NCBI RefSeq assembly: GCF_023195755.1 | Contig: NZ_CP096203.1 | Location: 930,001 to 994,000 of the forward strand | DNA from: Chryseobacterium nepalense | GTDB lineage: Bacteria; Bacteroidota; Bacteroidia; Flavobacteriales; Weeksellaceae | Direction of reading: 5' to 3' | DNA: 64,000 bases | Part shown: positions 48,501 to 57,524 of the stretch, one piece after another | How the letters are laid out: each line of letters begins with the position of its first letter | Numbering within the stretch: the stretch's first letter is position 1 | Notes under the pieces: model-generated | Databases searched by the model: none | Seen by the model: only the letters and a program-made list of their open reading frames with translations | What the model was told of the DNA's origin: nothing | Program-made: the position numbers and the translations under genes

Positions 48501-48920
48501 ATGGAAGACTTTAAAAATATATTACAAAAGAAATTCTCTAAAACTGGTGATTCTGAATTAATAAATTATCATTATGAAAGTGGTAATATTTCTCTAAATG
48601 TTAAATTGCATGAGAATGATAACTTAAATATACAATTTAAAACAGAGATTCTATATGCTAAAAACATTGAAATAAGACCACCATTCAACATCGGCTATTT
48701 TGAATGCATAAAACTTTCTGATGTACTAAAAGTTGAAAATAATCACTATTCATTCTCAGGAGATTTTGTTGATATAATGAAAGCTCAAAGAAAAAAAATT
48801 AATTTAGCTTTTGGTTTACCTATCAAAAATTATACTCATTTGATAACCTTTTGTAATAGCTCAATTAATCTGGCATTTATAGTTAATGAAAATGATAATT
48901 ATAAATTTGATTTTTTTTAA
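48501..48920 (+). CDS. Candidate immunity protein for the Rhs toxin
   Basis: 139 aa from MEDFKNILQKKFSKTG, 10 nt after the toxin stop. A longer frame back to 48444 overlaps the toxin and is less likely. No signal peptide; AT-rich. Its position directly behind a toxin tail is the main evidence. No recognised immunity family. Confidence 0.65.
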   Translation: MEDFKNILQKKFSKTGDSELINYHYESGNISLNVKLHENDNLNIQFKTEILYAKNIEIRPPFNIGYFECIKLSDVLKVENNHYSFSGDFVDIMKAQRKKINLAFGLPIKNYTHLITFCNSSINLAFIVNENDNYKFDFF

Positions 48921-49084
48921 GAATAAAAATTTTAAAAATCAGTTCTGATTTATCTACAGTCATGTTCTCGATATGTTGCTTTTTTATCAACATTTTAGTA
49001 GAAAATTTTAAATTAAATTAATGAAACAGATTATCATTTAGATCACACGATCTCGCAGATTTGTAATCCTTGAGCAATAATAAG

Positions 49085-49112
49085 AGACTGCTGAAATAAG
49101 GCAGTCTTTTAT
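49085..49112 (+). terminator. Terminator after the toxin-immunity pair
   Basis: AGACTGC / GCAGTCT stem with 9-nt loop and T-rich tail. Confidence 0.7.
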
Positions 49113-49163
49113 TTATTAAAAGCAATTTGATTTTAATAAGTATATTTACAACTGTGTAGGCCA

Positions 49164-49844
49164 TTGTTAAAACCCTTAGCGGAAGCATCCAGAAGGTTTA
49201 CTCCTTACCATTACGGGAATAATAATCCGGTAAGGTTTATTGATCCTGACGGAAGAATTACGGTGGATAATCTTAGCGGGCAGTACAGTCTGGGAAGTGC
49301 TGTCGCAAGCTTTCTGCACAGATCAGGAGTAGATGAAGAATATTTGCCTAAATTCTATTCTGATGACAGTGGTGTGATGATTGTTAATACGGCCTTGGGT
49401 AATGATGACCAAGGTGGCGGAAGTTCCAATGGTGGAATCTATTCGATATATGGTGGCAATGGGGTAACAATGACGGGAATTTATGCCCAAATGTTATTTC
49501 AGTTTTTAAATGATAACATCACTGCCGACGGTTTTTTAAATATAAAAGGGTTTCATTTTTTAATGGAATCAAGAACCCCAAATATCTTTAAACATACTTT
49601 ATCTTCTTTTATGAAAGGATATCCTCAAATTTTACATTATGATGCTGATAAAAATCGCCAAGGTGATAGAAGAAAAGAGGCTTTAAAAGGAAAAACCAAC
49701 TTTTACTCGTTCTTATGATAACTACAAAAATACGGATCAGTTTAATCCTGCAAATTTTGGCAGAAACACTCAAACTGTTAAAAACGGTTATTCTACTATA
49801 AGCACAAGTGTCAGTTCCGGAGTGGGAGTTTCACTTGTAATGTA
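49164..49844 (+). pseudogene. Displaced Rhs C-terminal tail cassette, frameshifted
   Basis: It starts without a proper start codon inside an Rhs core remnant (LKPLAEASRRFTPYHYGNNN, then PVRFIDPDGR) and continues into a tail unlike that of the intact gene. The frame ends at 49718, but coding-like sequence continues in the +1 frame as SYDNYKNTDQFNPANFGRN to a stop at 49842-49844. Dropping one T from TTTT (49701-49704) joins them. This is the usual form of an orphan Rhs tip, kept as a recombination reserve. Confidence 0.75.
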
Positions 49845-49867
49845 GACAGCATCTAAAACTTGGGTAC

Positions 49868-50242
49868 GTGGAAAATAATTTTAATATAGAAGTTGATAAA
49901 TCCAGTAAAAAAACTATTACAATATTTATAATAGTTTTTGGAAGTATTTTATTACTAACAATAATGTATTTAATCTTAAATTCAAATTCTGATAGAAAGC
50001 AAAAATTATTATCTATTGAAAGACATACAAGAGTAATTGATATTTATAATAATAAACATGAACATAATTTTCTGTATGTTAAGTTTTCCAATGGTTCTCA
50101 AAAAATCTTAGAATATCCATATAAGGTTGGAGATTCAATATCAAAGACAAAAGGGGATTCGGTAGAATATATTTTCAGAAAAGATAGTATAATAGAGAAT
50201 AATCTTTTCAAAGAATCTCGAAAAAATGGTCTTTTAGAATAA
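49868..50242 (+). CDS. Membrane-anchored protein, candidate immunity for the orphan tail
   Basis: 124 aa starting at GTG. One transmembrane helix at about residues 16-38 (ITIFIIVFGSILLLTIMYLI), then a soluble domain. It follows the orphan tail by 23 nt. No family recognised. Confidence 0.55.
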   Translation: MENNFNIEVDKSSKKTITIFIIVFGSILLLTIMYLILNSNSDRKQKLLSIERHTRVIDIYNNKHEHNFLYVKFSNGSQKILEYPYKVGDSISKTKGDSVEYIFRKDSIIENNLFKESRKNGLLE

Positions 50243-50243
50243 T

Positions 50244-50270
50244 AAAAAAGCTACTAAAAGTAGCTTTTTT
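50244..50270. terminator. Bidirectional terminator
   Basis: AAAAAAGCTACT and AGTAGCTTTTTT with a 3-nt loop, between two convergent genes. Confidence 0.85.
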
Positions 50271-50712
50271 ATTTAGTAAAATGAACATCATAACCTACAA
50301 TTTTAATGGAATCATTATTTTTTTCCAAAGTAAATTTTTCTTGTGTATTTTGTATATTTCTTTCTACTCTATATGAGAATACATATTGAGATTTTGGATT
50401 TGTACCAACAGAAACAAAAGTTTCCCATATTGTTAATTGAGTATTTAAGATTTTATTACCACATTCTGTATTAATATCGTCAATCATTTGATTTAACTGT
50501 TCTTTGTTATTTATCTTGCCGTACTTCTTATCAAAAAACTTTTCTCCAAATAATTTAAATGCTTCCTGTCTGTTGTTTTCTTTTATAAGCTGATAGTACT
50601 TTTCAGTAATTTTTTCGGCTTCTTTTTTATCTTCTTCCCTATTGCGATAGGTTTTATTAAAATTACAGCTTGTCAAAAATAAGACAACTAATATTAAAAT
50701 ATACTTTTTCAT
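50269..50712 (-). CDS. Lipoprotein, possible immunity or toxin-locus protein
   Basis: 147 aa. MKKYILILVVLFLTSC is a clear lipoprotein signal. The mature part is helical and charged (NREEDKKEAEKITEKYYQLI), then KLFGEKFFDKKYG and a beta-rich end. This resembles small DUF4019-like stress lipoproteins, but I cannot assign a family. It lies between Rhs fragments, so a periplasmic immunity role is possible. Confidence 0.6.
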   Translation of the reverse strand: MKKYILILVVLFLTSCNFNKTYRNREEDKKEAEKITEKYYQLIKENNRQEAFKLFGEKFFDKKYGKINNKEQLNQMIDDINTECGNKILNTQLTIWETFVSVGTNPKSQYVFSYRVERNIQNTQEKFTLEKNNDSIKIVGYDVHFTK

Positions 50713-50861
50713 AAGCGAAAATATTCTTAGATTTAAGAGTGGCTAATCCTAAAAATCGATACAGATTTATTACACAAAAATAATTAATTAAACACTTAAA
50801 AAATGTTTTCAGGTGTTTTTTATTTATATATTTCATTTCAATATATTTTGCTGATGTATAT
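50713..50861. other. Short gap, nothing identified
   Basis: AT-rich upstream region of the lipoprotein gene at 50269-50712. No gene seen. Confidence 0.3.
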
Positions 50862-51150
50862 TCCATTCAGTATAATTATTTAAATTTAACGAAGAAGATT
50901 ACTCAGAACTTGCAGGTAACAGAATATCTGTACTGTGAAGACGGAGTGAAAGTGAAGAAGCTCCTGAAAATCTTAACGGGAAACTATTCTGATATGAAAT
51001 CAAATATAATCAGGTTGAGGGAAAACAAACTCCCGATCCGTTTGACAGCAGTTTAAAAGTATTGTCTAAATACAATGCGAATATTGCTGAAGTAGACTAG
51101 CGTACCAACACGGCTTCCGGAGATTATTTAAGAAGATACGGCTATTAGTA
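50862..51150 (+). pseudogene. Scrambled Rhs remnant
   Basis: 50862-50962 is similar to 46936-47046 of the intact Rhs gene (SIQYNYLNL... DGVKVKKL), and about 50985-51150 is similar to 46456-46618 (KYNQVE..., NANIAEVD, RRYGY). The two blocks occur in reverse order relative to the intact gene and contain stops. A decayed, rearranged copy. Confidence 0.75.
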
Positions 51151-51230
51151 ATATTAATCCTTACTTTCAACTCAGGATAATTATTAAATTTATCATATCT
51201 TCCATTAATGAGACATACATTTCAACTACC

Positions 51231-51626
51231 ATGAAGCAGTACCTATTAATATTTTTTGTCATTTTACTTTCTTGCACAGAAAAAAACTCTTTAGCTGAGA
51301 GAAAAATCAGGGTCTCTCAATTGATTGAACCTAAAGATTATATTTATGTTGAATTACTAACTTACTATTCATCTTCAAATAAGAAAGACTCAAATTTTTA
51401 TATTGTAAAAAATATTCATACTAATGATACGATATATGTCGTTGACAAGAATAGTTCTGCGGTAGCTGACTTTATAAAAAATTATGATGGAATAGAAAAT
51501 ACTGGATTAGTTTTACAAAAAGGAAAATCAGATAGTAAAAAAGAATATTTTATATCTATTCCATCAGATTATGATCTCAATAGTAAACCGTTGTATTTAG
51601 GAGAACTGATAAGGATAATTGATTGA
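51231..51626 (+). CDS. Lipoprotein, candidate Rhs-locus immunity protein
   Basis: 131 aa. MKQYLLIFFVILLSC lipoprotein signal; mature domain with alternating beta pattern (IYVELLTYYSSSNKKDSNFY, IVKNIHTNDTIYVVDKNSSA). No family recognised. It follows the Rhs remnant, a usual place for orphan immunity genes. Confidence 0.6.
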   Translation: MKQYLLIFFVILLSCTEKNSLAERKIRVSQLIEPKDYIYVELLTYYSSSNKKDSNFYIVKNIHTNDTIYVVDKNSSAVADFIKNYDGIENTGLVLQKGKSDSKKEYFISIPSDYDLNSKPLYLGELIRIID

Positions 51627-51680
51627 AATAATTTTTCAATTTCTCAAATTACCATCTGCCGGTATCTTAAGCCAACAAAA

Positions 51681-51702
51681 AAGCTGCCTTTTCAGGCAGC
51701 TT
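51681..51702 (-). terminator. yceI gene terminator
   Basis: AAGCTGCCT / AGGCAGCTT stem with TTTC loop; T-tract on the minus strand. Confidence 0.85.
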
Positions 51703-51725
51703 CAATGATTTTATAGCTAACAATA

Positions 51726-52403
51726 TTATTTCTTCGCTTTTACATCTACAGCGATCTCAATGTCCTTGCTGATCATCCATTCTGCAGGATCGGCTTCGGA
51801 AGTACCGAACTTGATCCCCCAGTCTGCCCTGTTTACCGTAAACTTAGCCTGAATAGAAGCCGAAGTTTCCGTTACATCCACTTTTGCAGGGAACGTTACG
51901 TTCATCGTTTTTCCGGATAACGTAAGATTTCCGCTTACTGTTTTATTGGCGCCCGCAACCGCATCTGCAGAAGCATTCTTAAGATCGGTTACACTGGTAA
52001 TTTTGAAATCTGAAGTAGGGTTTTTCGCAGTATCAAAGAAATCAGGGTTTTTAAGGTGTGCTTCAAGATCTGCAGGTTTCTTGTCTTTTTCCGTTACGGA
52101 AGCAGGATCTACCTTGATTGAATTCATATCAATCACAAAGCTTCCCGCAGCAAGCTGTCCGCCTTCAATGCTCAGATCTCCGGATTTAATGTTGAGCGTT
52201 CCCCAACGCGGAGCCATACCCCCTTTGTGGAAAGCTTTCCAATTTACTACAGAAGCAGCCGTATCAACAGCAAGTACCTCTCCTTTACTTTCAGCTACCG
52301 TCTGTTCCTGTGCTGTTGTCGCATTTTCAGCAGATTTTTCTTTCGTACATGAAGCAGCAAAAAGACCTACTCCCACAAGAGCAATTACACTCAGTTTTTT
52401 CAT
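51726..52403 (-). CDS. YceI family lipoprotein
   Basis: 225 aa. Lipoprotein signal ending FAASC, a short Glu/Ala linker, then the YceI lipocalin-like barrel (VLAVDTAASVVNWKAFHKGG, GSFVIDMNSIKVD, LEAHLKNPDFFDTAKNPTSD, FKITSV, then FTVNRADWGIKFG). The family binds polyisoprenoid or amphiphilic ligands in the periplasm or at the membrane. Length is family plus anchor. Single gene with terminator. Confidence 0.92.
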   Translation of the reverse strand: MKKLSVIALVGVGLFAASCTKEKSAENATTAQEQTVAESKGEVLAVDTAASVVNWKAFHKGGMAPRWGTLNIKSGDLSIEGGQLAAGSFVIDMNSIKVDPASVTEKDKKPADLEAHLKNPDFFDTAKNPTSDFKITSVTDLKNASADAVAGANKTVSGNLTLSGKTMNVTFPAKVDVTETSASIQAKFTVNRADWGIKFGTSEADPAEWMISKDIEIAVDVKAKK

Positions 52404-52660
52404 ATTATCAATTGTTTTAAAAGTTTATTACTGATGATCCGAAATGGTATTTCCGGTTTTGATTTTTCAAAAATAGAAAACTTCTTGATGGCATCACTTA
52501 CCATACATCAAGAAATCTCACGGTACCACAGTATTCAGTTGATGAATATAATAAAAATCTGTTTAATACAGCGCTGTGTTTTAATAATATCTTAATCCTG
52601 ATTACTGTTTTTCTATTGTTTCATCATTTCTAATCATGTAAATTTGCGCACTAATTCCAA

Positions 52661-55078
52661 ATGAAATTCAGATTTATGACAAAAAAAATTATTTTCCTAT
52701 TAAGTATTTTCATGGCTTTCTGCAGTTTACACGCGCAGGGCAAAGCAGAAAAAGCGATAACCACATTCTTTGAAAAATATCCCCAGGAAAAAATACACCT
52801 GGTTTTCAATAAAAACAGCTTTGTTGCCGGAGAAAACCTTTGGTTCAAGTCTTTCGTATTTGATGGATACAACCTATCATCCATTTCTACTTCCATGTTT
52901 GTAGAAATGTACGACAGTAATAATTCACAAATCAGTAAAGAAATCGTCCCACTTCTTAATGGACAGGGAAGCGGAAGTTTCACCTTATCCGAAAATCTCA
53001 AAGAAGGAGTGTATTATATTAGAGCCTACACCACTTGGATGTCTAATTTCAGTGAGGATTTTCAGGCGTTTCGACAAATTATCGTGTATAATCCTTCATC
53101 CCCGGAGAAAGTGGTTTTGAATGATGCTTCACAATGGACTGCTTCTGTTTTTCCGGAGAGCGGAACATTGGTAGAGGGCATCAATACAAAATGTGCAGTT
53201 CGGTTACAGTCAAAAGGCATCACCCCATCTGAATGGAGCGGTTATGTAGTAGATGCAGCCAAACCTGATGTAAAGATAAGCACTTTTAAAGGCTTTGATC
53301 AAAACGTAGGCGCCTTTTCACTAACCCCGAAAGCGGGAGTACAATACCAGTTAATCATAAATGATTCTAAAGGGAACAGAAAGGTTATTGATTTACCTGC
53401 TGTTTCAGGCTCGGGGATAAATTTACAGGTTTCAACCGGTAATGATGCAGTAAAATTTTCTTTAAAATCAAAAAATATTGCGCCCGGAACAGTATATAAA
53501 GTAATTGGAACCATCGGCAGCCAGATCGTATTTAAAGTCAATTCGGATAAAATTCTTGAGAAAACTTATTCCATTCCCGCAGACCAGCTCATTAACGGAA
53601 TTCTCCAGCTTACGGTGTTCGATGAAAAAGAAAGCATCATAGCCCGGAGACTTATATTTGTTCAGCCCGGATTATTAAAAATTAAAAAGCCGGAAATCCA
53701 GTCGATGAAACTTAACGAATCTCCAAGAGCATTAAACTCTTTTAGTATTAATCCGGAGCAAAATAACAATGCTTATACCGTAATGGTATTAGATGGAAGT
53801 TCGGAAAATCCGGAAGATGAAAATAGTTTTTTAAGCACATTATGGCTTACCGGAGATATTGCTTCAAAAATATATAAGCCATCCCAATATTTCACACCAG
53901 TCCGTAACAACGAAGCACTGGATGCTCTATTAATTTCTGAAGTATGGAAAAGATTCGACTGGCGAACAATTATGTCAGACAGATTCCCTCTGATAAACTA
54001 TCAGCCGCAACCTTACATTTCTTATAAAGGAAAAGTATCCATACAGGGAAAACCAGCTTCAAATGCAGAATTAAATCTCATGTTTGAAATTCCGGAATAT
54101 GGATCAAAATTGCTTCAGATAAAAACGGATGATAAAGGATTTTTTGCCCTGAAAGGATTACTGTTTGAAGACACTATAAAATTTTCTTATCAATTGAATG
54201 ATCCAAAAATACCTGCAGAACAGGTTCAGGTAATTTTCCAGCCCGATTATTCATTCGTTCCCTTAAAAAAGCCGCTGCCGGAAAGTAATTATATACTTAT
54301 TCAGCGTCAAAGTGAAGATCAGCTTTCCGAGACGGTTAAAAGATATGTAGCTACAAAAAATACACAAAGTAATATCGACGAAAAAGCAACATTGATCGAA
54401 GAAGTAAAATTAAAGGCTAAGAAAAAAGATCTTACAAAAGAGCTTAACGAAAAGCTCAGCAGCCCCCTATTCAAAAGTATGAATGAAACTATCTTTGATT
54501 TTGTGAATGGTAATAATTCTACTAACGGTTATATGAATATTCTGCAGTGGCTTCAGGGAAGAGTTCCCGGTCTCACCATAGAATCCAGCAGAGGCAGTTC
54601 TATCCCTAGATTCCGCGGAAGCACCATTAATGTTTATCTGGACGAAATGTTATTGGATCCGTCACAAATTAATACCATCCCGGTGTCTGACATTGCCATG
54701 GTAAAAGTAATTAAGGGATATTTCTCAGGTGGATTTGGAGGTGGAAACGGAGCTATTGCCATCTATACAAAACGCGGAGGTACAACGGGTTCTTTAAGTG
54801 ATTTTGCAGCTTCAACAAAATTAAAAAAGAGCATCATGCACGGATTTGATAAGGAAATATCTTTCGTAAGTCCGAATTATAATGATCAAAACTTTAGCAA
54901 GATCTCCCAAGATTCACGGACAACATTATACTGGAATCCATACATAGAAGCAGAAACAAAAGACCAAACCGGAATACAGTTCTTTAATAATGATGAGGCT
55001 AAAAATTTCAAAATAATCATTATGGGATTCGATACCAAAGACTATGTTCCCATCTACTATAATGAAATTGTTCAATAA
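52661..55078 (+). CDS. Outer-membrane protein with MG2-like and TonB-plug-like domains
   Basis: 805 aa. Signal peptide within the first 26 residues (MTKKIIFLLSIFMAFCSLHA from the second Met). An MG2-like segment follows (KIHLVFNKNSFVAGENLWFK, then GVYYIRAYTTWM). A carboxypeptidase-regulatory-like beta domain lies near residue 450 (YKGKVSIQGKPASNAELNLM). A TonB-plug-like domain at about 620-710 has GRVPGLTIESSRGSSIPRFR, then INVYLDEMLLD, VIKGYFSGGFGGGNGAIAIY. No beta-barrel follows, so it is not a classic TonB receptor; such proteins are common and poorly understood in Flavobacteriia. Confidence 0.8.
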   Translation: MKFRFMTKKIIFLLSIFMAFCSLHAQGKAEKAITTFFEKYPQEKIHLVFNKNSFVAGENLWFKSFVFDGYNLSSISTSMFVEMYDSNNSQISKEIVPLLNGQGSGSFTLSENLKEGVYYIRAYTTWMSNFSEDFQAFRQIIVYNPSSPEKVVLNDASQWTASVFPESGTLVEGINTKCAVRLQSKGITPSEWSGYVVDAAKPDVKISTFKGFDQNVGAFSLTPKAGVQYQLIINDSKGNRKVIDLPAVSGSGINLQVSTGNDAVKFSLKSKNIAPGTVYKVIGTIGSQIVFKVNSDKILEKTYSIPADQLINGILQLTVFDEKESIIARRLIFVQPGLLKIKKPEIQSMKLNESPRALNSFSINPEQNNNAYTVMVLDGSSENPEDENSFLSTLWLTGDIASKIYKPSQYFTPVRNNEALDALLISEVWKRFDWRTIMSDRFPLINYQPQPYISYKGKVSIQGKPASNAELNLMFEIPEYGSKLLQIKTDDKGFFALKGLLFEDTIKFSYQLNDPKIPAEQVQVIFQPDYSFVPLKKPLPESNYILIQRQSEDQLSETVKRYVATKNTQSNIDEKATLIEEVKLKAKKKDLTKELNEKLSSPLFKSMNETIFDFVNGNNSTNGYMNILQWLQGRVPGLTIESSRGSSIPRFRGSTINVYLDEMLLDPSQINTIPVSDIAMVKVIKGYFSGGFGGGNGAIAIYTKRGGTTGSLSDFAASTKLKKSIMHGFDKEISFVSPNYNDQNFSKISQDSRTTLYWNPYIEAETKDQTGIQFFNNDEAKNFKIIIMGFDTKDYVPIYYNEIVQ

Positions 55079-55151
55079 AACTAAATGAAAACAGTACCAC
55101 TCGTACTGTTTTTATATTTTATAATAGTCTTAAAATAATTCAGGACATCCT

Positions 55152-55266
55152 GAAAAAATCAAAGATTTTTTTAAACTTATGTGTTCTTAAATTTGTGCAA
55201 AAATTATCCTTACATCTAGTGTGACTTATGTGTTTAAAGCTTTTGCAACCTTTGTGATTATATAAA
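55152..55266 (+). repeat. Dispersed intergenic repeat, copy B
   Basis: Similar over its whole length to 15117-15231, in the same orientation. It lies between the plug-domain gene and tex, whose start is 73 nt further on. No coding potential. Confidence 0.6.
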
Positions 55267-55338
55267 CTTTAAGCATCCTTTTTACAATACATTCCTCTTT
55301 TATAAAAAAGTCTGTATTTTAGCCGCTTAAATTTTAAA

Positions 55339-57462
55339 ATGAACGCCACACGTTATATACAGCAGATTCTTGATATTCCGGAAAAAAATATTGTCCCTAC
55401 CCTTCAGCTGTTGGCCGAAGACTGTACCATTCCTTTTATTGCCCGGTACCGGAAAGACAAAACAGGAAATCTGGACGAAACACAGATTGAACAGATCTCA
55501 AAGATCAGCAAACAGTTTGAAGAGATTGTCAAAAGGAAAGAGACCATCCTGAAATCTGTAGAGGAGCAAAATGCCCTTACCCCAGAATTAAAACAAAGAA
55601 TTGAAGAAAGTTTCAACCTGCAGGAGCTTGAAGATTTATATCTTCCGTTTAAGAAAAGAAAAAAAACCAAAGCCGATGCTGCAAAGGAAAAAGGTCTTGA
55701 ACCTTTAGCTAAAATGATCATGAGCCAGAAAGCCCAGGATCTGCAGTCTCTGGCTTCAAGATACCTCAACGAGAAAGTCGGGACCGAAGAAGAAGCACTT
55801 CAGGGAGCGAGAGATATCATGGCTGAATGGATCAACGAAAACATGTATGTCCGCAAAAACCTGAGAAGGATCTTCCAGAGAAAAGCTGTGATTACCTCGA
55901 AAGTTGTAAAGGCAAAGCAGGAAGAAGAAGATGCTAAAAAATTCTCACAATATTTTGAGTGGGAAGAAAACCTCAGCAGAACTCCCTCCCATCGTCTCCT
56001 GGCCATGTTGCGTGCAGAGTCTGAAGGCTATGTAAAAACAAATGTGGGAATTGATAAAGATGAAGCGATTGAATTTATAGAAAATGCAATTATTAAATCC
56101 AATAACGAAACAGTGGAACAGATTGCGCTGGCTATAAAAGACAGCTACAAACGCTTGCTGGAACCTGCTATTTCAAATGAAACACTGCAGGAAGCCAAAG
56201 AAAAGGCAGATAAAAAAGCCATCGAAATTTTCTCTGAAAACCTCACACAGCTGCTGCTTGCCCCTCCACTGGGAGAAAAGAGAATTCTTGCCATCGACCC
56301 GGGCTACAAAAGCGGATGCAAAGTCGTTTGCCTGGATGAAAAAGGCGATCTTTTGCATAATGAAACCATTTATCCTCACGTACCACAAAATGAATCCGGC
56401 ATGGCTATGAAGAAAATACGGTCTATGGTAAATGCTTATAATATTGATGCCATCTCCATAGGAAACGGAACTGCCAGCCGCGAAACGGAATTTTTCATCA
56501 AAAAAATTGCTTTCGACAAACCGTTACAGGTTTTTGTAGTTTCCGAGGCGGGAGCATCCGTATATTCTGCCAGTAAAATTGCAAGAGAAGAATTTCCATC
56601 GTATGACGTCACCGTTCGTGGTGCAATATCCATCGGAAGAAGATTATCGGATCCTTTGGCAGAGCTCGTGAAAATAGATCCTAAATCCATCGGCGTAGGG
56701 CAATATCAGCATGATGTAGACCAGACCCAACTGAAAAATGAGCTGGATTCTACTGTGATGAAGTGCGTCAACGCAGTGGGGATCAATCTTAATACGGCCA
56801 GCAAATCATTGCTGAGCTATGTCTCCGGGATCGGTGAAAAAATGGCGGAAAATATTGTAAATTTCCGTGCCGAAAATGGCGCTTTCGAAGACCGTAAACA
56901 ACTGAAAAAGGTTCCGAGACTGGGCGAAAAAGCTTTCCAGCAGGCCGCTGCGTTTGTAAGGATCAGCAATCCGAAAAATCCTTTGGATAATTCTGCCGTA
57001 CATCCTGAAGCATACGGAATTGTGGAAAAAATGGCAAAAGATTTAGGCATCAAAACGCATGAACTCATTGCCAGTAAAGAAAAAATTGCACAGATTGCAC
57101 CTGAAAAATATATCACAGACGATATCGGAATTTTAAGCATTAAAGATATCTTAAAAGAGCTTGAAAAACCAGGACTGGATCCAAGAAAAGCAGCAAAGGT
57201 TTTTGAATTTGATCCGAATGTGAAAAAAATTACGGATCTGAAAATCGGGATGGTTCTTCCCGGAATTGTTAATAACATTACAGCTTTCGGGTGTTTTGTA
57301 GATCTGGGAATAAAAGAGAGCGGACTGGTCCATATTTCCCAGTTGAAGGACGGATTTGTATCTGATGTGAATGAAGTGGTAAAACTACACCAGCACGTTC
57401 AGGTAAAAGTAACGGATATAGATGAAGCCAGAAAAAGAATACAGCTGAGTATGATTATATAA
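55339..57462 (+). CDS. tex: Tex family RNA-binding transcription accessory protein
   Basis: 707 aa. Tex_N helical region, YqgF-like RNase H fold (ILAIDPGYKSGCKVVCLDEK), helix-hairpin-helix (ASKSLLSYVSGIGEKMAENI) and a C-terminal S1 RNA-binding domain (KIGMVLPGIVNNITAFGCFV, GLVHISQL). Full length for the family. Cytoplasmic; promotes transcription and survival under stress in other bacteria. Single gene with a hairpin terminator. Confidence 0.95.
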   Translation: MNATRYIQQILDIPEKNIVPTLQLLAEDCTIPFIARYRKDKTGNLDETQIEQISKISKQFEEIVKRKETILKSVEEQNALTPELKQRIEESFNLQELEDLYLPFKKRKKTKADAAKEKGLEPLAKMIMSQKAQDLQSLASRYLNEKVGTEEEALQGARDIMAEWINENMYVRKNLRRIFQRKAVITSKVVKAKQEEEDAKKFSQYFEWEENLSRTPSHRLLAMLRAESEGYVKTNVGIDKDEAIEFIENAIIKSNNETVEQIALAIKDSYKRLLEPAISNETLQEAKEKADKKAIEIFSENLTQLLLAPPLGEKRILAIDPGYKSGCKVVCLDEKGDLLHNETIYPHVPQNESGMAMKKIRSMVNAYNIDAISIGNGTASRETEFFIKKIAFDKPLQVFVVSEAGASVYSASKIAREEFPSYDVTVRGAISIGRRLSDPLAELVKIDPKSIGVGQYQHDVDQTQLKNELDSTVMKCVNAVGINLNTASKSLLSYVSGIGEKMAENIVNFRAENGAFEDRKQLKKVPRLGEKAFQQAAAFVRISNPKNPLDNSAVHPEAYGIVEKMAKDLGIKTHELIASKEKIAQIAPEKYITDDIGILSIKDILKELEKPGLDPRKAAKVFEFDPNVKKITDLKIGMVLPGIVNNITAFGCFVDLGIKESGLVHISQLKDGFVSDVNEVVKLHQHVQVKVTDIDEARKRIQLSMII

Positions 57463-57469
57463 TGAAAAA

Positions 57470-57497
57470 GCCCCTGAAAGCTGATACTTTTAGGGGC
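57470..57497. terminator. Terminator between tex and the convergent beta-helix gene
   Basis: GCCCCT-G-AAAG and CTTT-T-AGGGGC arms, A/T-rich on both sides. Confidence 0.75.
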
Positions 57498-57524
57498 ATT
57501 ACATTTTGATAAAATTTTAATTTA

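Noticed and set aside
52661..55078. Reading as a complete TonB-dependent receptor
   Set aside because: A plug-like domain is present, but the protein ends without a 22-strand barrel region.
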